DNA of 8,398 nt from Ga0074130 sp035565355 (GCA_035565355.1 DATMSM010000010.1:1-8398), one strand, 5' to 3'; shown: positions 1 to 6,345, counted from the first letter of the stretch. Numbers and translations are program-made. Notes: generated by a model from the letters alone, not told the origin.

Positions 1-17
1 CCGGGCGGACCGCCCGG
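1..17 (-). terminator. GC-rich hairpin beyond coxC, possible terminator
   Basis: Positions 1-7 (CCGGGCG) pair perfectly with 11-17 (CGCCCGG) around a 3-nt loop, giving a 7-bp all-GC stem that starts 32 nt past the coxC stop on the minus strand. The position suits a transcription terminator or 3'-end stabiliser for the cox operon. The stretch where a U-tract would lie is outside the window, so intrinsic termination cannot be judged. Between it and coxC (18-48) I see nothing else. Confidence 0.35.
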
Positions 18-48
18 CGGCGTTATTTGTTGACGGGCCGCCTCGCGC

Positions 49-900
49 TTACAGCCAGTAAACCAGCACGAAGAGCAGCAGCCAGACGACGTCCACAAAG
101 TGCCAGTACCAGGCCACGCCTTCGAAGCCGAAATGGTGGTCGGGCTTGAAGTGCCCCCGGAGGCAGCGTGCCAGGATCACACACAACATGATGGCGCCGA
201 GTGTCACGTGGAAACCGTGGAAGCCGGTCAGCATGAAGAAGGTGGAGCCGTAACCGCCGGTGGTCAGCTTGAGATTGAGCTCACCGTAGGCATGCATGTA
301 TTCCTCGATCTGCAGCGCCAGGAAGAGGAAGCCGAGCAGAATGGTCAGCGCCAGACCGATGTTCAAGTGCAGGCGGTTGTTCTTGATCAGCGCGTGGTGG
401 GCCCAGGTCAGCGTCACACCCGAGGTCAACAGCAGCGCAGTGTTGATCGCCGGCAAGCCCCAGGCGCCCATCGTCGTGAACTCGCCCTTGAAGCCCGGGC
501 CGGCAGACGGCCAGGCCGCACTAAAACCATGGTGCAGGAATTCGCCGGAGAGGCCTTCGGCCAAATCGGGCACCGACAGCACGCGGATGTAAAAGAGCGC
601 GCCGAAGAAAGCCGCGAAGAACATCACTTCCGAGAAGATGAACCAGCTCATGCCCCAGCGGAAAGACAGATCAACGTTCTTGCCGTAGGCGCCACCTTCC
701 GATTCGCGAATGACATTGGCGAACCAGCCGAACAACATGGTCAGCAATACGAAGAAGCCAGCTGCCAGCATGTAAGGGCCGGCAGCGATGTGGTTCATCC
801 ACAGCACGGCACCGCTGGCCATGAGCAGCAGGGCGCACGAACCGAAGATGGGCCAGTGCGAGGGTTGGGGTACGAAATAGTGACTTGCCGTCTGACTCAT
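49..900 (-). CDS. coxC: Cytochrome c oxidase subunit III
   Basis: Inner-membrane subunit III of the haem-copper oxidase. It carries no redox centre but stabilises the core and proton uptake by subunit I. The protein is 283 residues with seven predicted membrane helices (about 17-36, 41-63, 82-105, 146-168, 181-200, 216-245 and 262-282), the full-length seven-helix form. Family marks seen are RWGMSWFIFSEVMFF with Glu91 (the conserved membrane Glu), FHGFHV at 227-232, and the C-terminal WYWHFVDVVWLLLF run. The start is the ATG at 900-898. An AGGAG (913-909) lies 8 nt upstream, and homology to the family begins there. The same frame stays open to 1110 but that part lies inside the DUF2970 gene and is rejected. 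It is the last gene of the operon, 47 nt after the DUF2970 gene. Identification is secure. Confidence 0.97.
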   Translation of the reverse strand: MSQTASHYFVPQPSHWPIFGSCALLLMASGAVLWMNHIAAGPYMLAAGFFVLLTMLFGWFANVIRESEGGAYGKNVDLSFRWGMSWFIFSEVMFFAAFFGALFYIRVLSVPDLAEGLSGEFLHHGFSAAWPSAGPGFKGEFTTMGAWGLPAINTALLLTSGVTLTWAHHALIKNNRLHLNIGLALTILLGFLFLALQIEEYMHAYGELNLKLTTGGYGSTFFMLTGFHGFHVTLGAIMLCVILARCLRGHFKPDHHFGFEGVAWYWHFVDVVWLLLFVLVYWL

Positions 901-947
901 TCGAAACTCTCCTGACTCAAGTATTGTTTTCCAGCGCTGCCTTTTCT

Positions 948-1157
948 TTACCGTAAAACCAGATGCACCAGCGTGAGCACACCGCCTACAAACATCAAGA
1001 CGAGCGCCAGGGCGATGACGACCAATTGCAGTGGTCTCAGCCCCGCCGCATCGCGTTCGAAATCCTCGCGCCGACGCAGGCCGACCAGCGCGCCGAATGC
1101 CGCTCGCCATGCACTGCGTGCATCGCTTTCTGCCTGCTTATGCACATCATCCTCCAT
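948..1157 (-). CDS. DUF2970-like small membrane protein
   Basis: A 69-residue protein of unknown function. The N-terminal third is acidic (MEDD) then mixed. Residues 17-40 (WRAAFGALVGLRRREDFERDAAGL) resemble the amphipathic start of DUF2970 proteins, followed by RP and one hydrophobic helix at about 43-68 ending in Arg. The match to DUF2970 is from memory of the family pattern (a tryptophan-led amphipathic segment, a short charged link, one C-terminal helix). The start chosen is the ATG at 1157, 10 nt past the ctaG stop. No clear Shine-Dalgarno is seen, so translation may be coupled to ctaG. A longer in-frame start at 1226 would overlap ctaG and adds low-complexity Arg/Pro residues, so it was not used. 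Its place between ctaG and coxC suggests a role in oxidase assembly or stability, but that is only inference from position. Confidence 0.8.
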   Translation of the reverse strand: MEDDVHKQAESDARSAWRAAFGALVGLRRREDFERDAAGLRPLQLVVIALALVLMFVGGVLTLVHLVLR

Positions 1158-1167
1158 CCCATCGCGC

Positions 1168-1743
1168 TCAGACCCCCTTGCCCGGCGCCGCAAGGGCATC
1201 GGTGGAGGCCGACTGCTTGCCCTCAACCTCGAAGAAGGTATAGGAGAGCGTGATCGTATTCACATCCTTGGGCAGCGAGGGGTCGATGACGAACACGACC
1301 GGCATCTCCCGCACCTCGTTCGGCTTCAACGTCTGCTGGGAGAAACAAAAGCAATCCAGCTTGTTGAAAAACTGCGCCGCATAGGCCGGGCCGTAGCTCG
1401 GAATCGCTTGCCCGGTCACCGGCTCGGCCTTGTCGTTGCGAACCTCGAAGGTCACCTGCTGCAACTCGCCCGGATGCACCTGTATGCTGGGGCGCTCCGC
1501 CTTGAACTGCCACGGCAGGCGATTGATATTGGTGTCGAACTCGACGGTCACGAGGCGGGTCTTGTCGACCTGTGTATTGGCCGCAGCAACTGCCTCGCCG
1601 ACGCGATTCTGCCCGCTCCAGTCGCACATCACCTGATAGAACGGAACCAGCACAAAATAGCCGAAGCCGAACATGGCGACGGCGCCGGCGCCGAGCATCA
1701 GCCCGAGCCGGCGGCGCGCGTTCTGCTGCGCGTGCGGATTCAT
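1168..1743 (-). CDS. ctaG: Cytochrome c oxidase assembly protein CtaG (Cox11 family)
   Basis: Copper chaperone that helps insert CuB into subunit I. It is anchored by one N-terminal membrane helix with its copper-binding domain on the periplasmic side. The protein is 191 residues from the ATG at 1743. The helix covers about 13-35 and is followed by VPFYQVMCDWSG with the conserved Cys40. The beta-sandwich domain contains the diagnostic CFCF copper motif (Cys131 and Cys133) inside NKLDCFCFSQQTL, then the PVVFVIDPSLP and ITLSYTFFE strands typical of Cox11. Length fits the family. An in-frame GTG at 1761 would add six residues (MADNGN) and overlap the preceding small gene by 8 nt. Neither start has a good Shine-Dalgarno, so the ATG is preferred by codon only. 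It lies between coxA and coxC, the usual place in proteobacterial cox operons. Confidence 0.95.
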   Translation of the reverse strand: MNPHAQQNARRRLGLMLGAGAVAMFGFGYFVLVPFYQVMCDWSGQNRVGEAVAAANTQVDKTRLVTVEFDTNINRLPWQFKAERPSIQVHPGELQQVTFEVRNDKAEPVTGQAIPSYGPAYAAQFFNKLDCFCFSQQTLKPNEVREMPVVFVIDPSLPKDVNTITLSYTFFEVEGKQSASTDALAAPGKGV

Positions 1744-1753
1744 GTTCCCGTTA

Positions 1754-1882
1754 TCAGCCACCGCTCATATACCCGCTGCGAATGATGAAGGAGACAAAAA
1801 CGGCGAGCGCGATTCCGGCCAGTATCAAGGCGGTCCGGATATTGCGCGCTCGCAGCGCCTTGTCGTCGTCCTCTTGCGTCAT
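1754..1882 (-). CDS. Small single-helix protein, cytochrome oxidase small assembly protein type
   Basis: A 42-residue ORF filling the gap between coxA and ctaG. It starts with ATG at 1882, 8 nt after the coxA stop, and ends with TGA at 1756-1754. The N-terminus is acidic (MTQEDDDK), then comes a basic patch (RARNIR, 11-16), one hydrophobic helix at about 17-34, and a short tail (RSGYMSGG). Betaproteobacterial cox operons commonly carry such a tiny membrane protein here, named a cytochrome oxidase small assembly protein; I assign it by position, size and topology. The charge pattern suggests the N-terminus stays in the cytoplasm and the tail faces the periplasm. No strong Shine-Dalgarno is seen, so translation is probably coupled to coxA. 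The tight fit between neighbours and the clean membrane segment argue for a real gene. Its molecular role is not shown by the sequence. Confidence 0.8.
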   Translation of the reverse strand: MTQEDDDKALRARNIRTALILAGIALAVFVSFIIRSGYMSGG

Positions 1883-1890
1883 GGTTGTAC

Positions 1891-3498
1891 TCAATGCTTG
1901 CCGCCTTCGAACACCGGCGGCGTTTCAAACGTATGGTAGGGCGCAGGTGAAGGCACGGTCCATTCGAGGCCCTGTGCACCGTCCCAGACCTGAGCATCCA
2001 CCTTCTTGCCACCCTTGCGCGCCTTGAGCACGATGTAGAGGAAGAGCAGCTGCGAGACGCCGAGGCCGAAGGCGCCGATCGACGAGATCATGTTGAACTC
2101 GGTGAACTGCAGCGCATAGTCGGGCACGCGGCGCGGCATGCCGGCCAGGCCAAGGAAATGCTGCACGAAGAAGGTCATGTTGAAGAAGATCAGGGACAGC
2201 CAGAAGTGCCACTTGCCCAGCGTCTCGTCATACATATAGCCGGTCCACTTCGGCAGCCAGTAGTAGGCACCGGCATAGGCCGAGAACAGCGCACCCGCCA
2301 CCATCACATAGTGGAAGTGGGCGATGACGTAATAGGTCTCCTGCAGCAGGATATCGACTGCGGTAATCGCCAGCACCAGGCCCGAGAAGCCACCCAGGGT
2401 GAACAGGAACAGGAAGCCGATGGCGAACAACATCGGCGTCTCGAAGGACAGCGAGCCTCGCCACATGGTGGCCACCCAGTTGAACACCTTCACGCCGGTG
2501 GGCACCGCGATGATCATGGTCGCGTACATGAAGTAGAGCTGGCCGGTCAGCGGAATGCCGGTCACGTACATGTGGTGCGCCCACACGAAGAAGGAGATGA
2601 TCGCGATGGCGGCGATCGCGTACACCATCGAGGCATAACCAAAGATGGGCTTGCGCGAGAAGGCCGGGATCACTTGCGAGATCACGCCGAATGCCGGCAG
2701 GGCGATGATGTACACCTCGGGGTGACCGAAGAACCAGAAGATGTGCTGGAACAGCACCGGGTCGCCGCCGCCGGCGGCGTTGAAGAAGGTGGTGCCGAAG
2801 TGGCGGTCGGTCAGCAACATGGTGACCGCGCCGGCCAGCACGGGCATGGAGGCGATCAGCAGGAAGGCGGTGATCAGCCAGGTCCAGCAGAACATCGGCA
2901 TCTTCATCAGCGTCATGCCGGGTGCGCGCATGTTGAGGATGGTCGTGATGATGTTGATGCCGCCCATGATGGAGGACATGCCGAGCAAGTGGATGCCGAA
3001 GATGGCGAAGTCCATGCCCATGCCCATCTGGATCGACAGCGGCGGATACAGCGTCCAGCCGGTACCGGCGGCGCCGCCCGGTACGAACATGGAAAGAATC
3101 AGCAGCCCGCTGGCGACCGGCAGGATCCAGAAGCTCCAGTTGTTCATGCGCGCAAAAGCCATGTCGGCGCAGCCGATCTGCAGCGGGATCATCCAGTTGG
3201 AGAAGCCGACGAAGGCCGGCATGATGGCGCCGAACACCATGATCAGCGCATGCAGGGTAATCATCTGGTTGAAGAAGTCCGGCGAGACGATCTGCAGGCC
3301 GGGCTGGAACAGCTCGGCGCGAATCACCAGCGCCATGGCGCCGCCGACTAGGAACATGATGAAGCTGAACCACAGGTACATCGAGCCGATGTCCTTGTGA
3401 TTGGTGGTCGTGATCCAGCGCATGATACCGCTGGGAGGACCGTGGTGCTCGTGCTCGTCGTGACCTGCGTGACCGCCAATTGCGTGGTCGTGTGCCAT
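1891..3498 (-). CDS. coxA: Cytochrome c oxidase subunit I (aa3/caa3 type)
   Basis: Catalytic subunit that reduces O2 to water and pumps protons across the inner membrane. It has 535 residues and the twelve-helix haem-copper oxidase fold. Ligands visible are His83 and His396 for low-spin haem a, His394 for haem a3, and His259, His308 and His309 for CuB. Tyr263 (HPEVY) is the residue expected to be cross-linked to His259. Proton-channel residues of the A1 class are present: Asp112 (D-channel entry), Glu261 in GHPEVY, and Lys337 in PTGVKVFNW (K-channel). The propionate-contacting Arg456-Arg457 pair is also there. The first 20 residues hold seven histidines. The start is the ATG at 3498, with AGGAG at 3509-3505, 6 nt away. 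It is separated from coxB by 73 nt carrying a hairpin. No defect is seen. Often also called ctaD. Confidence 0.98.
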   Translation of the reverse strand: MAHDHAIGGHAGHDEHEHHGPPSGIMRWITTTNHKDIGSMYLWFSFIMFLVGGAMALVIRAELFQPGLQIVSPDFFNQMITLHALIMVFGAIMPAFVGFSNWMIPLQIGCADMAFARMNNWSFWILPVASGLLILSMFVPGGAAGTGWTLYPPLSIQMGMGMDFAIFGIHLLGMSSIMGGINIITTILNMRAPGMTLMKMPMFCWTWLITAFLLIASMPVLAGAVTMLLTDRHFGTTFFNAAGGGDPVLFQHIFWFFGHPEVYIIALPAFGVISQVIPAFSRKPIFGYASMVYAIAAIAIISFFVWAHHMYVTGIPLTGQLYFMYATMIIAVPTGVKVFNWVATMWRGSLSFETPMLFAIGFLFLFTLGGFSGLVLAITAVDILLQETYYVIAHFHYVMVAGALFSAYAGAYYWLPKWTGYMYDETLGKWHFWLSLIFFNMTFFVQHFLGLAGMPRRVPDYALQFTEFNMISSIGAFGLGVSQLLFLYIVLKARKGGKKVDAQVWDGAQGLEWTVPSPAPYHTFETPPVFEGGKH

Positions 3499-3504
3499 CG
3501 TGCT

Positions 3505-3509
3505 CTCCT
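3505..3509 (-). promoter_or_regulatory. Ribosome binding site of coxA
   Basis: AGGAG on the minus strand, 6 nt before the coxA ATG, within the purine-rich run GAGGAAAAGGAGAGC. It fixes the start at 3498. The coxA transcript therefore has its own strong initiation site and does not depend on coupling to coxB. Confidence 0.8.
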
Positions 3510-3535
3510 TTTCCTCTGTCCCTGTTTCGCACCCG

Positions 3536-3556
3536 GCGCCCGGTCTCGCCGGGCGC
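3536..3556 (-). promoter_or_regulatory. Perfect 8-bp GC hairpin between coxB and coxA
   Basis: GCGCCCGG (3536-3543) pairs perfectly with CCGGGCGC (3549-3556) around a 5-nt loop (3544-3548). It sits 15 nt past the coxB stop and 27 nt before the coxA Shine-Dalgarno. On the minus strand the sequence after the stem is CGGGTGCGAAACAGG, with no U-tract, so it does not look like a classical intrinsic terminator. It could stabilise the coxB 3' end, mark an RNA processing site, or attenuate transcription to set subunit ratios. Its arms share the 7-mer CCGGGCG/CGCCCGG with the hairpin after coxC, in the opposite order. Confidence 0.55.
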
Positions 3557-3571
3557 GGTGGCGAGAAAGTG

Positions 3572-4723
3572 TTAGCGGGCCGCCTTGATGTCGGCCGGTT
3601 GAACCATGTCGCCGGTCTTGTTGCCCCAGGCGTTACGCTCGTAGGTGATCACGGTCGCGATATCGGTATCCGACAGCTGTGCGCCGAAGGCGGCCATCGC
3701 CGTACCCGGCTTGCCGTGCAGGACGATATCGATATGCGCAGCCTTGTTCTTGGCCAGCTTGGCGATCTTGGAACCGTCGAGCGCAGGGAAGGCACCCGGA
3801 ACACCCTGACCATTCGCACCGTGGCAGGAGGCACACGCGGCGTTGTAGACCTTCTCGCCGCGCGCCATCGCTTCATCCATCGCCCACACCTTGTTCGGAT
3901 CGTCGACGTTGGAGGCGGCCTTCTTCTTCTGCTCATCGACCCAGCTTGTGTATTCGGCGGCGGAAACCACCTTGACGACGATGGGCATGTAGCCGTGGTC
4001 CTTGCCGCAGAGTTCGGAGCACTGGCCGTGATAGGTGCCCTCCTTGTCTGCCTTGAACCAGGTATCACGGATGAAGCCTGGCACCGCATCCTGCTTGACG
4101 GCAAAGGCGGGAACTGCCCAAGCATGGATCACATCATTGGCGGTGGCGAGGATGCGGATCTTGGCATTGACCGGGACAACCAGGGGGTTGTCCACTTCCA
4201 TCATGTAGTTGGCGCTCTTCTCTGCCTTGTTGTGGATTTGGTCCTTGGGCGTCGCCAGCACGGACAGGAACTTGATGCCTTCGCCCTCGCCCTTGAGGTA
4301 ATCGTAGCCCCACTTCCACTGATAGCCGGTGACCTTGACGGTAATGGCCGGCTCGCTGGTGTCCTTCATCTCGATCAAGGTCCGCGTCGAAGGAATCGCG
4401 ATGAGGACGAGAATGATGGAAGGAATGATGGTCCAGGCGATCTCGATACCCAGATGCTCGTGGAAGTCGGCGGCCTTATGCCCCTTGGACTTGCGGTGAG
4501 CGACCATGGAGTAGGCCAGGACGCCGAAGACCACCACGAAGATAATCAGGCAGATGAGGGTAATTTCATTGTGCAAGTCGTAGGCACGGCGACCGACTTC
4601 GGTCACGGGGACATCCAGATTCAACTGGTAGCCCGCCCACACATTGCTACTCATTACGATGGACCATAAACCCAGCGCTGCTGCGCTGGTCACACTTGCA
4701 AATCGCTTCATGCTGACTTTCAC
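3572..4723 (-). CDS. coxB: Cytochrome c oxidase subunit II with fused cytochrome c domain (caa3 type)
   Basis: Accepts electrons and passes them through CuA to haem a in subunit I. Numbering is from the inner ATG at 4711 (379 residues). A signal peptide covers about 1-26 (cleavage expected after SNVWA), membrane helices about 47-70 and 90-108, then the aromatic electron-entry segment GYQWKWGYDY (129-138). The CuA site is complete: His196, Cys231, Glu233, Cys235, His239 and Met242. After a charged linker (about 260-275) comes a class I cytochrome c domain with Cys293-Ala-Ser-Cys296-His297 for covalent haem and Met339 as the likely axial ligand. This makes it longer than plain aa3 subunit II. 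The start is given as GTG 4723, because GGAGG lies 6 nt upstream of it; ATG 4711 is the alternative and shortens the protein by four residues. It is the first gene of the operon. Also called ctaC. Confidence 0.96.
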   Translation of the reverse strand: MKVSMKRFASVTSAAALGLWSIVMSSNVWAGYQLNLDVPVTEVGRRAYDLHNEITLICLIIFVVVFGVLAYSMVAHRKSKGHKAADFHEHLGIEIAWTIIPSIILVLIAIPSTRTLIEMKDTSEPAITVKVTGYQWKWGYDYLKGEGEGIKFLSVLATPKDQIHNKAEKSANYMMEVDNPLVVPVNAKIRILATANDVIHAWAVPAFAVKQDAVPGFIRDTWFKADKEGTYHGQCSELCGKDHGYMPIVVKVVSAAEYTSWVDEQKKKAASNVDDPNKVWAMDEAMARGEKVYNAACASCHGANGQGVPGAFPALDGSKIAKLAKNKAAHIDIVLHGKPGTAMAAFGAQLSDTDIATVITYERNAWGNKTGDMVQPADIKAAR

Positions 4724-4729
4724 CCCAAT

Positions 4730-4734
4730 CCTCC
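4730..4734 (-). promoter_or_regulatory. Ribosome binding site deciding the coxB start
   Basis: GGAGG on the minus strand lies 6 nt before GTG 4723 but 18 nt before ATG 4711. This spacing favours GTG as the true initiator and gives an N-terminus of MKVSMKRF rather than MKRF. Both would still carry a workable signal peptide. Confidence 0.6.
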
Positions 4735-4822
4735 AGTTATCAGAGCTGCAACATCGCATGGCTACTTGAACGAAGGGCTATAAGAAAAGCCCAAGCTCAG
4801 TGCTTATTCGCCGTGTCCCACA

Positions 4823-4844
4823 AAAATTGAACTTAATTAATTTT
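4823..4844. promoter_or_regulatory. AT-rich inverted repeat in the coxB leader
   Basis: AAAATT (4823-4828) and AATTTT (4839-4844) form an inverted repeat around 10 nt, with an overlapping TTAATTAA palindrome at 4833-4840. It is a sharp AT-rich island in an otherwise GC-rich window and lies just downstream of the candidate -10 box, where a repressor or nucleoid protein could act. The rest of the 215-bp intergenic stretch (4724-4938) holds a 5-bp hairpin with an 8-nt loop (GGGCT 4775-4779 with AGCCC 4788-4792) and no gene I can support. Confidence 0.35.
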
Positions 4845-4857
4845 GCGAATGGGGGCG

Positions 4858-4863
4858 ATTATA
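4858..4863 (-). promoter_or_regulatory. Candidate -10 box of the cox operon promoter
   Basis: A perfect TATAAT on the minus strand, reading toward coxB. At normal spacing (16-18 nt upstream) no good TTGACA-like -35 is present; the nearest TTGATC (4891-4886) is 22 nt away. A start near 4851 would leave a leader of roughly 128 nt before coxB. A weak -35 with a perfect -10 would fit activator dependence, but that is inference. Confidence 0.45.
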
Positions 4864-4920
4864 CATGGAAGCGGCTTTTGAGCAGGATCAAATGAAAGAC
4901 TGCGGTTTATGTCTATAAAG

Positions 4921-4932
4921 TGTGGCGCCACA
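4921..4932. repeat. Perfect 12-bp palindrome after mpl
   Basis: TGTGGCGCCACA is identical to its reverse complement. It begins 6 nt past the mpl stop on the minus strand. As an RNA hairpin it could form only a short stem, so it is weak as a terminator. It is more like a binding site for a dimeric protein, or chance. Confidence 0.4.
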
Positions 4933-4941
4933 ACCTCCTTA
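4933..4941 (-). promoter_or_regulatory. Full-length Shine-Dalgarno sequence overlapping the mpl stop
   Basis: On the minus strand TAAGGAGGT (4941-4933) begins with the mpl stop codon and is fully complementary to the 16S rRNA 3' tail. No ATG follows at a usable distance. The only in-frame reading nearby starts with GTG 4931, just 2 nt away, and ends at 4833 after 32 codons without recognisable similarity. It may be the leftover start region of a gene once co-transcribed with mpl, or chance. Confidence 0.35.
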
Positions 4942-6288
4942 TACGTCAAGCATTTTTAGCAATTTGGCGTGGATGCCGCCGAAACCACCGTTGCTCATGA
5001 CGACCACATGATCACCCGGCCGCGCAGCAGCGCAAATGGCCTCGGTCAATCCATCAATCTTATCGAAGACATTTGCAATATCACCCAGAGGGCGTAGCAC
5101 ATCAGCCACATCCCAGCCCAGCTTGTCGTTGTAACAGAAGACCTGTTGGGCACCCGCCAGACTGATGGGCAAGGCCGCTTTCATGGTGCCGAGCTTCATG
5201 GTGTTGGAGCGCGGTTCAAGCACGGCCAGAATGCGCGCATCGGTGCCGATACGCTGGCGCAAGCCGGAAATCGTGACTTCGATCGCAGTCGGATGATGCG
5301 CAAAGTCGTCATAGACCGTGATGCCATTGACCACCCCCCGCACCTCCAGGCGGCGCTTAACTCCCTTGAAATGAGCGATCGCCGCCAAGCCTTGCTCGAC
5401 CGGCACTCCCGCATGCCGTGCCGCCAGCAGCGCCGCCACGGCGTTCGCCTGATTGTGGGCGCCCGCCAGTTCCAGACGCGTATCGCCCAACACGCGCCCG
5501 CCGCGGCTGAGAGAAAAACGCCCGTCCGCCTGGCCGTCCACAGCCTGCCAGCCATCGGCGACATTGAAGCGCTCGACAGCGGTCCAGCAGCCCCGTTCAA
5601 GCACGCGCCCGAGCGCCGCCTCAGCCCCATTTGCCACAATCAGGCCGTTCCGCGGCATAGTGCGCACCAAGTGATGAAATTGAGTCTCGATCGCGGCAAG
5701 ATCAGGAAAGATGTCCGCATGATCGTACTCGAGGTTGTTCAGAACGGCGGTGCGCGGGCGGTAATGGATGAACTTCGAGCGCTTGTCGCAAAAGGCCGTG
5801 TCGTACTCATCGGCCTCGATGACAAAAAAAGGCATATCGGTCAGCCGCGCCGACACGCCGAAGTCCTGCGCCACACCACCGATCAGAAAGCCGGGCTTGA
5901 GCCCCGCGAACTCGAGTATCCACGCCAGCATCGAGCTTGTGGTGGTCTTGCCGTGCGTACCGGCCACCGCCAGTACCCACTTGTCGCGCAGCACATTGTC
6001 GGCCAGCCATTGCGGGCCTGACGTGTACGGCAAGTTGCGGTCGAGGATCTCCTCCAACAAGGGATTGCCGCGGGAAACCGCATTGCCCACAACATAAAGG
6101 TCGGGCTGCAGTGCCAGCTGCTCGCTACCATAGCCCTCAATCAACGCAATCCCCTGCTCTTCGAGCTGAGTGCTCATGGGCGGATAGACGTTGGCATCGC
6201 AGCCTGTGACCTTGTGGCCGGCGGCACGCGCCAAAAGGGCGATACCGCCCATAAAAGTGCCGCAGATCCCGAGAATATGTATGTGCAT
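4939..6288 (-). CDS. mpl: UDP-N-acetylmuramate:L-alanyl-gamma-D-glutamyl-meso-diaminopimelate ligase
   Basis: Cytoplasmic ATP-dependent ligase that joins recycled murein tripeptide to UDP-MurNAc, feeding cell-wall turnover products back into peptidoglycan synthesis. The protein is 449 residues, close to the E. coli enzyme. The N-terminal nucleotide-sugar domain opens with HILGICGTFMGGIA (4-17). The central Mur ligase domain has the ATP P-loop AGTHGKTTT (109-117), IEADEYDTAF (158-167) and LNNLEYDHADIF (183-194). The C-terminal domain has YDDFAHHPTAI (326-336) and EPRSNTMK (358-365). Mpl rather than MurC is indicated by the GTFMGG form of the N-terminal loop and by EADEYDTAFCDKRSKF. The start is ATG 6288, matching the family N-terminus; no clear Shine-Dalgarno precedes it, and the frame stays open to 6447 without family similarity. 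It is divergent from the neighbour at 6378 and tail-to-head with the cox operon. Confidence 0.95.
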   Translation of the reverse strand: MHIHILGICGTFMGGIALLARAAGHKVTGCDANVYPPMSTQLEEQGIALIEGYGSEQLALQPDLYVVGNAVSRGNPLLEEILDRNLPYTSGPQWLADNVLRDKWVLAVAGTHGKTTTSSMLAWILEFAGLKPGFLIGGVAQDFGVSARLTDMPFFVIEADEYDTAFCDKRSKFIHYRPRTAVLNNLEYDHADIFPDLAAIETQFHHLVRTMPRNGLIVANGAEAALGRVLERGCWTAVERFNVADGWQAVDGQADGRFSLSRGGRVLGDTRLELAGAHNQANAVAALLAARHAGVPVEQGLAAIAHFKGVKRRLEVRGVVNGITVYDDFAHHPTAIEVTISGLRQRIGTDARILAVLEPRSNTMKLGTMKAALPISLAGAQQVFCYNDKLGWDVADVLRPLGDIANVFDKIDGLTEAICAAARPGDHVVVMSNGGFGGIHAKLLKMLDV

Positions 6289-6313
6289 GTGAGCGTCAAG
6301 AAGTGCAATAATC

Positions 6314-6345
6314 GAATCGATTCTACCCGAGGGCCTCCACGGGTA
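6314..6345. promoter_or_regulatory. Palindrome and inverted repeat in the divergent mpl intergenic region
   Basis: GAATCGATTC (6314-6323) is a perfect 10-bp palindrome. Directly beside it TACCCG (6324-6329) and CGGGTA (6340-6345) form an inverted repeat around 10 nt. The 89-bp region must hold promoters for both mpl (minus) and the gene at 6378 (plus), so an operator is plausible. I could not pick out a convincing -35/-10 pair on either strand. Confidence 0.35.

Noticed and set aside
100..915. 271-codon open frame on the plus strand, opposite coxC
   Set aside because: Antisense shadow, with low-complexity Glu/His/Gln/Arg composition.
2158..3351. 397-codon open frame on the plus strand, opposite coxA
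   Set aside because: Its product is dominated by His, Asp, Gly and Arg, as expected from the complement of a GC-rich gene, and coxA is certain on the other strand.
2228..3532. 434-codon open frame on the minus strand in another frame of coxA
   Set aside because: Out-of-frame reading of coxA with an Arg/His/Asp-rich product and no motifs.
3500..4669. 389-codon open frame on the plus strand, opposite coxB
   Set aside because: Antisense shadow of coxB; no family motif, and the product tracks the codon bias of the true gene.
4833..4931. 32-codon GTG reading frame behind the strong Shine-Dalgarno after mpl
   Set aside because: Only 2 nt between the ribosome site and GTG, no hydrophobic or charged pattern of a real small protein, and it runs through the candidate cox promoter. 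It is kept only as a finding about the Shine-Dalgarno.
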